This document shows, one piece after another, positions 54,967 through 63,073 of a stretch of 64,000 bases of DNA. Both the position numbers and the translations under genes were made by a program. Under the pieces are notes generated by a model. It was given only the letters and a program-made list of their open reading frames with translations. It was not told the DNA's origin and ran no database searches. Origin of the DNA: an uncultured Pelagibacteraceae bacterium (GTDB lineage Bacteria > Pseudomonadota > Alphaproteobacteria > Pelagibacterales > Pelagibacteraceae); contig CACOMI010000004.1 of NCBI GenBank assembly GCA_902628275.1, positions 62,001-126,000 on the forward strand, written 5' to 3'. Position 1 is the first letter of the stretch, and every line of letters starts with the position of its first letter.

Positions 54967-55450
54967 AATTGTTTTTTTAGGAATAGGTTCAAATTTAGGT
55001 CAAAGAAAAACAAATATAGAAAAAGCAAAATTTTTATTAACAGAGTTTAATTTAGATTTTCTGTCGGTATCAAGTTATTACGAAACTCCTTCCTGGCCAG
55101 ATCCAAGAAAACCAAAGTTTTTAAATATTATTTTAAAATTGAAATGCTATTACAATCCCCAAGAACTTCTAAAAATATGTAAATTTATAGAAACTCACTT
55201 AGGCAGAAAAAAAGCAAAAAAAAACGCACCTCGTACGTGTGATTTAGATATAATTGATTTTAATAAATTGGTGTCCAAAAAAAATGCCAAAGTTAATTTA
55301 CCTCACAAAATGATGCATAAACGAAATTTTGTATTATTTCCTTTATTTGAAATTCAAAAGAATTGGATCCATCCTGATAAACAAATTGATGTTAAAACCT
55401 TGATTTCTCTACTTCCTGATAGAGACATTAGATCTATTAAACAAATTTGA
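54893..55450 (+). CDS. folK: 2-amino-4-hydroxy-6-hydroxymethyldihydropteridine pyrophosphokinase (start uncertain: ATG 54893 or GTG 54932)
   Basis: [54 protein letters not shown]. Confidence 0.9.
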   Translation: MIKGQQKKVEIGTVKRQDILENQAKIVFLGIGSNLGQRKTNIEKAKFLLTEFNLDFLSVSSYYETPSWPDPRKPKFLNIILKLKCYYNPQELLKICKFIETHLGRKKAKKNAPRTCDLDIIDFNKLVSKKNAKVNLPHKMMHKRNFVLFPLFEIQKNWIHPDKQIDVKTLISLLPDRDIRSIKQI

Positions 55451-55455
55451 TTTAG

Positions 55456-55464
55456 TGGTATAAT
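55456..55464 (+). promoter_or_regulatory. Candidate extended -10 element (TGGTATAAT) for the RSH gene
   Basis: TGnTATAAT match 8 nt before ATG at 55472. Confidence 0.4.
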
Positions 55465-57217
55465 GTTAATTATGCTTAATTCAAATGAACTTATAAATAA
55501 GGTTAAAAATTATAATAAATTTCTTAATCCTGAAAAATTGGACAAGGCATATAATTTTGCTGTTAATGCACACAAGAGTCAAAAAAGAGCTTCAGGTGAT
55601 CCTTATTCAGTTCATCCAATTGAGGTAGCAAATATTTTAACTGAATTAAAATTAGATAGCGCGACAATTACTACAGGTTTATTGCACGACACCATAGAGG
55701 ATACCTTTGCAACTTATGAAACCATCAAACAAGAGTTTGGTGATGAGGTTGCTGATTTAGTTGACGGTGTAACTAAAATATCAGCATTCGAAAATTCAGC
55801 TGGTACAAATTCTAAAGTAGAAAATTTTAGAAAATTAATTTTAGCAACATCAAAAGATATTAGAGTTTTGTTAGTTAAAATTGCAGATCGACTACACAAC
55901 ATGAGAACTATTAAGGCTATCACAAAAGAAGACAAAAGAGAAAGAATAGCTCAAGAAACTATGGAAATTTATGCTCCACTAGCAGACAGAATGGGAATGC
56001 ACAGAATAAGAGACGAGCTTGAGGATTTGTCTTTTGAAATTTTAAATAACGAAGCAAGAAAGTTAATAAAAAAAAGGCTTGATGAAATAAAATTAGACAG
56101 AAAAGATTTATTTGAAGAACAATCTTTTAAGTTAAGTGAAATTTTGAATGATAATAAAATTAATGCCGAGATACATGGTAGAGAAAAAACACCTTTTTCA
56201 ATTTGGAGAAAGGTCCAAAAAAAAAGAGTTTCACTTGAACAAATAACAGACATTATTGGTTTTAGGATAATTTTAAAAAACGTAGATGATTGTTACAAAA
56301 CTCTTGGTATTTTTCATAAAAAATGGAATTGTATACCAGGAAAATTTAAAGATTATATTTCTTCTCCAAAAATTAATGGTTATAAATCTATTCATACATC
56401 TGTAATTGGTTCAAACAAAAAACCAATAGAAATTCAAATTAGAACACAAGAAATGCACGAATTTGCAGAGAGAGGTGTTGCATCTCATTGGCAGTATAAA
56501 TCTTCTGAAAAATTTAATTCTTTAAGCTGGAAGGAGTATGATTGGTTAAAAGATCTTGTTGAGATTATAGAAAAAAATGAAAACCCCGAAGACTCTTATG
56601 AGTATACAAAACTACAAATGTTTCAAGAAAATGTATTTTGTTTCACACCAAAAGGTTCTGTCATAAAATTACCTAAAGACGCAACAGCAATAGATTTTGC
56701 TTATGCAGTTCATACTAAAATTGGTAATTCAGCAGTTGGCTGTGAAATTAATGGAAACAAAAACGAACTACAAACTATTTTAAGAAATGGTGATCGTGTA
56801 AATATTATAACATCTAAAAATAATTCACCGTCACTTCATTGGATACCAACAACTAAAACAGGTAAAGCTAGAGCAGCAATAAGAAGATATTGGCATGACA
56901 AAGGAGAGCAAAAAGAGGAAAAAACAAAAAAATATAACACTACTCTATGGATGTCATTACCCGATAAACCAGGACAATTAGGAGATATAAGCTCACTTAT
57001 AGGGAGTCATAAATTAAATATATCAAGTTTGGAAATGGTTGGTAAAAATCCTAATTACATTAATTTTAAATTTAAATTAATTATTAGAAACCTTAAGAAT
57101 TTTACTAATTTTATTGCAGAGCTAAAACAAAAAGGTATAAAATTTAAGATAATTAGACACGAAGAAAAAAGAAATGCTTTCACACAAAAAATCCTTAAAT
57201 ATTTTAAAAAAAACTAA
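55463..57217 (+). CDS. RelA/SpoT homologue (RSH), HD + synthetase + TGS + ACT; internal start ATG 55472 possible
   Basis: LLHDTIEDT (HD), IADRLHNMRTIKAI, INGYKSIHTSVIG, EIQIRTQEMHEFAERGVASHWQYK, TGS VFCFTPKGSVIKLPKDATAIDFAYAVHT. Confidence 0.95.
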   Translation: MLIMLNSNELINKVKNYNKFLNPEKLDKAYNFAVNAHKSQKRASGDPYSVHPIEVANILTELKLDSATITTGLLHDTIEDTFATYETIKQEFGDEVADLVDGVTKISAFENSAGTNSKVENFRKLILATSKDIRVLLVKIADRLHNMRTIKAITKEDKRERIAQETMEIYAPLADRMGMHRIRDELEDLSFEILNNEARKLIKKRLDEIKLDRKDLFEEQSFKLSEILNDNKINAEIHGREKTPFSIWRKVQKKRVSLEQITDIIGFRIILKNVDDCYKTLGIFHKKWNCIPGKFKDYISSPKINGYKSIHTSVIGSNKKPIEIQIRTQEMHEFAERGVASHWQYKSSEKFNSLSWKEYDWLKDLVEIIEKNENPEDSYEYTKLQMFQENVFCFTPKGSVIKLPKDATAIDFAYAVHTKIGNSAVGCEINGNKNELQTILRNGDRVNIITSKNNSPSLHWIPTTKTGKARAAIRRYWHDKGEQKEEKTKKYNTTLWMSLPDKPGQLGDISSLIGSHKLNISSLEMVGKNPNYINFKFKLIIRNLKNFTNFIAELKQKGIKFKIIRHEEKRNAFTQKILKYFKKN

Positions 57218-57761
57218 TGCATTATTAGAAGGTCACTTTGTACTATCTTCAGGTCTACATTCATCTAAATATATCCAGTGCGCAAAACTTCTAAGTTTTC
57301 CAAAATTAGCTGATAAAATTTGTAAATCTTTAGCAAATAAAATTAAAAAAAAATTTAAAAAAATTGATTTAATACTAGCTCCTGCAATGGGGGGAGTAAT
57401 TATTGGATATGAGATAGGAAAATTACTAAAAAAAGAAACAATTTTTTGTGAAAGGGTAAATGGTAAATTTACTCTTAGAAGAGGTTTCAATATAAAAAAA
57501 GGTGCCAGAGTATTAATTATAGAAGATGTAATCACTACAGGAAAATCAAGTTTAGAGTGTGTAAAGTTAATTAAAAAATCAAAAGCAAAATTGATTGGGT
57601 TTGCATCTATAATTGATCGATCAACCAAACAATCTTTAAAAATAAAAACTGGGATAACATCTCATTTAAAAATAGAAGTTCCTACTTATAAACCATACAA
57701 ATTACCAACAGAACTTAAGTCAATACCAATAACAACCCCAGGAAGCAGATTTATTAAGTGA
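57174..57761 (+). CDS. pyrE: Orotate phosphoribosyltransferase
   Basis: GHFVLSSGLHSSKYIQCAKLL; PRPP motif ARVLIIEDVITTGKSSLECV. Confidence 0.96.
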   Translation: MLSHKKSLNILKKTNALLEGHFVLSSGLHSSKYIQCAKLLSFPKLADKICKSLANKIKKKFKKIDLILAPAMGGVIIGYEIGKLLKKETIFCERVNGKFTLRRGFNIKKGARVLIIEDVITTGKSSLECVKLIKKSKAKLIGFASIIDRSTKQSLKIKTGITSHLKIEVPTYKPYKLPTELKSIPITTPGSRFIK

Positions 57762-58477
57762 AAAGGTTAGGTGTAAATATTGATCATATTGCAACTTTAC
57801 GAAATGCTCGTGGAGAAAAACACCCAGATCCAATAAATGCAGCCAAAAAAGTTATTAGTTATGGAGCTGATTCTGTAACAATTCATTTAAGAGAAGATAG
57901 AAGACATATAAATGATATTGACGCAAAAAAAATATGTAGTTTAAAAAATGTACAAGTGAACCTTGAAATTTCTATGAATAAAGAAATTGTTAATAAAGCA
58001 CTTAAGATAAAACCAAATTTTATTTGTTTAGTTCCAGAAAATAGAAAAGAAATTACTACTGAGGGAGGTTTGAATATAAAAAATAATCTCAATAAATTAG
58101 AGAAAATAATTAAAAAATTTAAAAAAGAAAAGATAAGAACAAGTTTATTCATTAACCCTTCTACAAATGACATTAGACTTGCTAAAAAATTAAATACTGA
58201 TTGTATTGAAATACATACTGGAAAATTAGCAAACCTAGTTAAATTAAAAAAAAATTACTCTAGTGAATTAAACAGAATTAAAAAAAGTGCGAAATTGGCA
58301 TCAAGTTTAAATATAAAAGTTCATGCTGGTCATGGTTTAGACTATAAAACTAGCAAAATATTAACAAAAATAATAGATATAGAAGAGTATAATATTGGAC
58401 ATTTTATAATTGGAGAGTCAATATTTTATGGACTTTCAAAAGTAATTAAAAACTTTAAAAAAATTATAAAAGAGTAA
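57758..58477 (+). CDS. pdxJ: Pyridoxine 5'-phosphate synthase (GTG start)
   Basis: LGVNIDHIATLRNARGEKHPDPINAA; ITIHLREDRRHI-type motif; VHAGHGLDY. Confidence 0.98.
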   Translation: MKRLGVNIDHIATLRNARGEKHPDPINAAKKVISYGADSVTIHLREDRRHINDIDAKKICSLKNVQVNLEISMNKEIVNKALKIKPNFICLVPENRKEITTEGGLNIKNNLNKLEKIIKKFKKEKIRTSLFINPSTNDIRLAKKLNTDCIEIHTGKLANLVKLKKNYSSELNRIKKSAKLASSLNIKVHAGHGLDYKTSKILTKIIDIEEYNIGHFIIGESIFYGLSKVIKNFKKIIKE

Positions 58478-58864
58478 ATGAAAATTCTTGGAATTGGTGT
58501 AGACATCGTTGAAAATAGAAGAATTCAAAAATCTATTAAAAATCCTTTATTTAAAAAAAGAATATATACTTCTAAAGAATTGAAACAATCCAACACTGTG
58601 AATAATAAAGTAGCTTATTTTTCTAAGAGATTTGCTGCAAAAGAAGCATTTTCTAAAGCTCTTGGTTCAGGTTTTCGTATGAATTTAAATTTTAAAGATA
58701 TAGAAGTTGTTAATGACAAAATGGGAAAGCCTTATTATGTTAAAAATAAAAAAATTACAAAGATAATTCAAAAGAATTTTAAAATTAAAAATTTTAAATG
58801 TTTTTTATCAATTTCAGATGAAAAAAATTATTCAACTGCATTTACAATTATTCAAACATCATGA
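58478..58864 (+). CDS. acpS: Holo-[acyl-carrier-protein] synthase
   Basis: ILGIGVDIVENRRIQ; YFSKRFAAKEAFSKALGSGF. Confidence 0.96.
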   Translation: MKILGIGVDIVENRRIQKSIKNPLFKKRIYTSKELKQSNTVNNKVAYFSKRFAAKEAFSKALGSGFRMNLNFKDIEVVNDKMGKPYYVKNKKITKIIQKNFKIKNFKCFLSISDEKNYSTAFTIIQTS

Positions 58865-59598
58865 AATTAGATAAAAATTTTTTTTTAGAAAATATAAAAA
58901 CTTTAATTTATGCATTAATAATTGCTGTTATAATTAGATCGCTTTTAGTACAACCATTTTATATTCCATCCTCATCCATGGAACCTACTTTATTAGTAGG
59001 TGATAGATTATTTGTAACAAAATATACCTATGGTTATAGTAAGCATTCATTCCCTTTTAGCCCTCCATTATTAAAAAAAAGAATTATGTTTAGCGCTCCC
59101 AAAAGGGGTGATGTGATTGTGTTTAAAACACCCGCAGATAATAGAACAGATTACATTAAAAGATTAATTGGTTTACCAGGGGATAAAATTCAGTTTATAG
59201 ACTCTAATTTATATTTAAATAATTCTGAAATTTTTAAATCTAAAATTAATAACAAAACTACTATTTTCTGTGGAAATGAAAGTATTGATGTTTATAGGTT
59301 TGAGGAAAAGCTCTCAAATGGAAAAAAGTTTCATACTGTATATCTAAAAGATTATACTTATCAAAATTCTGATGTGTTCACTGTACCAAAAGATCATTAT
59401 TTCTTTTTAGGGGACAATAGGGATTGTTCTAAAGATAGCAGGTACTTAACAAGTGTTGGATATGTGCATAAAGATAATTTAGTAGGGAAAGCTCAATTTA
59501 TATTTTTTTCCTCAGATAAAAAAATAGGGAGTTTTATAGAATTTTGGAAATGGCACAAGTCAATAAGATTTAATAGAACATTTAATAAAATTATTTAA
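58861..59598 (+). CDS. lepB: Signal peptidase I
   Basis: FYIPSSSMEPTLLVGDRLFVTKYTYG; DYIKRLIGLPGD; FLGDNRDCSKDSRY. Confidence 0.98.
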   Translation: MKLDKNFFLENIKTLIYALIIAVIIRSLLVQPFYIPSSSMEPTLLVGDRLFVTKYTYGYSKHSFPFSPPLLKKRIMFSAPKRGDVIVFKTPADNRTDYIKRLIGLPGDKIQFIDSNLYLNNSEIFKSKINNKTTIFCGNESIDVYRFEEKLSNGKKFHTVYLKDYTYQNSDVFTVPKDHYFFLGDNRDCSKDSRYLTSVGYVHKDNLVGKAQFIFFSSDKKIGSFIEFWKWHKSIRFNRTFNKII

Positions 59599-60266
59599 TG
59601 AAAACTAACTATCAGAATTTAGAAAAAAAAATTGATTTAAAATTTAAAAATAAAGATCTACTTATCCAAGCCCTAACACATAAAAGTTTTAACCCTAATG
59701 AAAACAACGAAAAAATTGAATTTCTAGGTGATAGAGTTCTTGGTTTGGTTATTGCAAAGAAACTTTTAGAAATTTATCCAGAGGAAAAAGAGGGTATTCT
59801 TGATAAAAAATTTGCATCTTTAGTGAATAAAAATACCTGTCTAGATGTAGCAAAAAAAATAAATTTAGCTAGTTACGTTAAAACATTTAATCCTAATAAT
59901 AAAAAAATAAAAATTGAGGACAAAATTATTTCTGATAGTTGTGAAGCTTTAATTGGTGCTATATATCTTGATAAAGGTTATACAATTGTAGAAAAAACAA
60001 TTTTAAATTTGTGGAAAGATCACATCGAAAAAAGTGTTATAACTGAAATAGATGCAAAAACAAAGCTGCAGGAATTAACTTTAAAAAAGTTTAAAAAATT
60101 ACCTATTTACAAATTAATTTCAAATACAGGCCCACGACATAAACCCATATTCAAAATTGGAGTAAAATTACCCAATACAAAATATTTTATAGCTTCAGGT
60201 AAATCAAAGAAGGAAGCTGAGCAAAATGCAGCAATAGAGTGTTTAAAAATTACGAATAAAAAATGA
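59598..60266 (+). CDS. rnc: Ribonuclease III
   Basis: IEFLGDRVLGLVIAKKLLEIYP; C-terminal dsRBD. Confidence 0.97.
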   Translation: MKTNYQNLEKKIDLKFKNKDLLIQALTHKSFNPNENNEKIEFLGDRVLGLVIAKKLLEIYPEEKEGILDKKFASLVNKNTCLDVAKKINLASYVKTFNPNNKKIKIEDKIISDSCEALIGAIYLDKGYTIVEKTILNLWKDHIEKSVITEIDAKTKLQELTLKKFKKLPIYKLISNTGPRHKPIFKIGVKLPNTKYFIASGKSKKEAEQNAAIECLKITNKK

Positions 60267-60943
60267 ATTGGTCAGACGAGGGATTTTTAATAAGTAAAAC
60301 AAGATATAATGAAAATTCGTTAATTACTGAATTATTTACAAAAGATAAAGGAAAGATATCCGGAATTATATTTGGCGGTACTTCAAAAAAAATTAAAAAT
60401 TATCTTCAGGTTGGTAATAAACTTCATATTAATTACAATTCTAAAAATGAAAACAAAATAGGTTATTTTAAAGTTGAAATTTTAAATGCTTATACACCCT
60501 TGTATTTTGATCATAAACAAAAATTATCTTGCATTACATCTGCTATGAATTTGATTAAAATATTGACTGCAGAGTCTCAATCAAATGATAAAGTTTACTT
60601 TATAATTCAAAATCTATTTTTAATTTTAAAGGAAAAAGATTGGTTAAAAAAATATATATTTTGGGAATTGGAGTTACTTAAAATATTAGGATATGACTTA
60701 GCTCTTGAAAGTTTAGTTGAAAAAGATTTAGAAGGCAACAAAACTGTATATTATGCTAGCTCTTTAAATGAAAAAAAATATGTACCCAATTTTTTGATTG
60801 AAAAAAATATCGAAGTTAATGATTTAGGTACTTTAATAAATGGTTTGAAATTAGTTGGTGATTATTTAGATAAAACCATATTAAGACCTAATAATTTAAC
60901 CTATCCAAACAGCAGATTGTTATTTTTAAATACTTTAAAATAA
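60263..60943 (+). CDS. recO: DNA repair protein RecO
   Basis: MNWSDEGFLISKTRYNENSLITELFTKDKGKISGIIFGG. Confidence 0.93.
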   Translation: MNWSDEGFLISKTRYNENSLITELFTKDKGKISGIIFGGTSKKIKNYLQVGNKLHINYNSKNENKIGYFKVEILNAYTPLYFDHKQKLSCITSAMNLIKILTAESQSNDKVYFIIQNLFLILKEKDWLKKYIFWELELLKILGYDLALESLVEKDLEGNKTVYYASSLNEKKYVPNFLIEKNIEVNDLGTLINGLKLVGDYLDKTILRPNNLTYPNSRLLFLNTLK

Positions 60944-61933
60944 TTATCTAATTATTTTATCAATTCTATCAGCATAATAACTTACTATAGCGTTGGCACC
61001 AGCTCTCTTAAAAGCAACCAAGCTTTCATATATGGCATCTTTATTAATTAATTTTTTCGCTATAGCAGTCTCAATTAAACTATATTCTCCTGATACTTGA
61101 TAGGCAAAAACTGGTAATTTAAATTTTTCTTTTATAGACTTTATAATATCTAAGTAGGGCATACCCGGTTTAACCATTACCATGTCAGCACCTTCTTTAA
61201 TATCTAGCGCAACTTCTCTTAATGCCTCATCAGAATTCCTATAATCCATTTGATAGGTCTTTTTATCTCCTTTTAACGAACTTTTAGATCCAACAGCGTC
61301 TCTAAAAGGTCCATAGAAGCTTGAAGCATATTTTGCAGCATAAGATAATATTTGAACATTTTGGAATTTATTCTTGTCTAAAGCTTTTCTTATTTTTCCT
61401 ATTCTACCATCCATCATATCTGAAGGGGCAAGAACATCACAACCCATCTCTGCTTGAAGTAATGATTGATTAATCAACACCTCAATAGTCTCGTCGTTTA
61501 GTATAGTGTTAGATTTAATTAAACCATCGTGACCATGTGATGTGTAGGGATCTAACGCTACGTCACACATTATACCGATTTGATTTTTGTATCTTTTTTT
61601 AATTTCTTTAATTGCTCTACAAACTAAATTTTTTTCATTAAGTGATTCTGTACCCAATTCATCTTTATGTACATTTTGGGTTTTTGGAAAAAGAGCAACC
61701 ATAGGTATCCTCTTCTTTATTGCTCTGTCTATTATTTGGCTCAATCTATTAATAGTATATCGGTATACCCCTGGCATAGATGAAATTGCTTGACGTTTAT
61801 TTGATCCTTCAATTAGAAAAATAGGTAATATAAAGTCGTTTGGACCTAAAGTGTTTTCCTGAATCAGTCTTCTTGACCAAGATTCTTTTCTACTTCTTCT
61901 AAGTCTTAGACTGGGATATTTACCAATAATCAT
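60944..61933 (-). CDS. hemB: Delta-aminolevulinic acid dehydratase (porphobilinogen synthase)
   Basis: LAPSDMMDGRIGKIRKALD; YAAKYASSFYGPFRDAVGS; DMVMVKPGMPYLDII. Confidence 0.98.
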   Translation of the reverse strand: MIIGKYPSLRLRRSRKESWSRRLIQENTLGPNDFILPIFLIEGSNKRQAISSMPGVYRYTINRLSQIIDRAIKKRIPMVALFPKTQNVHKDELGTESLNEKNLVCRAIKEIKKRYKNQIGIMCDVALDPYTSHGHDGLIKSNTILNDETIEVLINQSLLQAEMGCDVLAPSDMMDGRIGKIRKALDKNKFQNVQILSYAAKYASSFYGPFRDAVGSKSSLKGDKKTYQMDYRNSDEALREVALDIKEGADMVMVKPGMPYLDIIKSIKEKFKLPVFAYQVSGEYSLIETAIAKKLINKDAIYESLVAFKRAGANAIVSYYADRIDKIIR

Positions 61934-61951
61934 GTTTTATTTACTTTTTAA

Positions 61952-61980
61952 TTGCGACAAATGTAATATACACATATATA
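61952..61980 (+). promoter_or_regulatory. Candidate promoter for the 62006 oxygenase gene
   Basis: TTGCGA (61952-61957), 17-nt spacer, TATATA (61975-61980). Confidence 0.4.
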
Positions 61981-62005
61981 AAAAAAAGGGTAGAAAGCAA
62001 TCAAG

Positions 62006-62644
62006 ATGATAAACGAAATTTCAAAAGTAATAGACTTAAATATCAAGAAAGAAGAGAGAGTCCTCGACTTCAGTGATTTTCAAAAACAGCAAATTAAATT
62101 TGATATTCAAAAGTTACAAGAAGCATATCATCAAATAGTTAAAATTAAAAAATTTGAGGACGCTGGTGTAACACACTTTGGAGCAATATCACTAACTCAA
62201 ATACCTGGAGATCCAGAATCGATTAAAGGTAACAAAGCAAGAGGTGTATATTGGACAAAACCTGACAAGTCAGGAAAAGAAGTTATTAGAGATGAGTCAT
62301 TAGATGAGTCAGCTTATTCTGAATTTGTAAAGGATTATGAAAATACTTATTTTAAAGAAGTTTATGATGTGTTGTCATCAAAGTATAAACTAGGACGTAT
62401 GAGAATTTTATTAAAAGAACCAAGATCAACATTGAGTTGGCATAGAGATCCAGAACCTAGACTGCATATTCCCATAATTACTAATCCAGGTTGTATAATG
62501 GTAATTGAAAACGTCGCGAAACACATGCCAGCCGATGGTTCAGTATGGATTACTAATAACACAAAGTATCACAATGCATTTAATGGAGGCGAAGAGAATA
62601 GAATACATTTAGTTGCTTGTGTTTTAGATTACAAATTTAATTAA
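62006..62644 (+). CDS. Aspartyl/asparaginyl beta-hydroxylase-like 2OG-Fe(II) oxygenase
   Basis: H146-R-D148 in SWHRDPEPRLHIPI, distal H189 in KYHNAFN, R199 in ENRIHLV. Confidence 0.8.
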   Translation: MINEISKVIDLNIKKEERVLDFSDFQKQQIKFDIQKLQEAYHQIVKIKKFEDAGVTHFGAISLTQIPGDPESIKGNKARGVYWTKPDKSGKEVIRDESLDESAYSEFVKDYENTYFKEVYDVLSSKYKLGRMRILLKEPRSTLSWHRDPEPRLHIPIITNPGCIMVIENVAKHMPADGSVWITNNTKYHNAFNGGEENRIHLVACVLDYKFN

Positions 62645-62645
62645 T

Positions 62646-63071
62646 TTGAAAAAAATATTTATTTCATCAGATCACGCTGGTTTTAAGTTAAAAGAAGTAA
62701 TTAAGAAATTTTTAAAAAAAAAAAAACTTAATATTCAAGATTTAGGTCCTAATAATATTAATAGTGTCGATTATCCAGATTATGCTCACAAAGTTGCAAG
62801 AAAAGTTAAAGTTAACAAAAAACATATCGGTATTTTAGTATGTGGATCAGGTACAGGTATGAATATTGCGGCAAATAAGCATAAAAATATACGTGCTGCG
62901 CAATGTTTTAATATTAAATCTACTAAATTATCAAGATTGCATAATGATGCAAACATCATTACATTAGGCTCAAGGTTGATATCAAAAAAAAATGCTCTAA
63001 AGTTTATAAGTGTTTTTTTAAATACAAAATTTGATGGTGGGAGGCATTTAAAAAGAGTAAAAAAAATATAA
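62646..63071 (+). CDS. rpiB: Ribose 5-phosphate isomerase B (TTG start)
   Basis: [42 protein letters not shown]. Confidence 0.95.
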   Translation: MKKIFISSDHAGFKLKEVIKKFLKKKKLNIQDLGPNNINSVDYPDYAHKVARKVKVNKKHIGILVCGSGTGMNIAANKHKNIRAAQCFNIKSTKLSRLHNDANIITLGSRLISKKNALKFISVFLNTKFDGGRHLKRVKKI

Positions 63072-63073
63072 TT

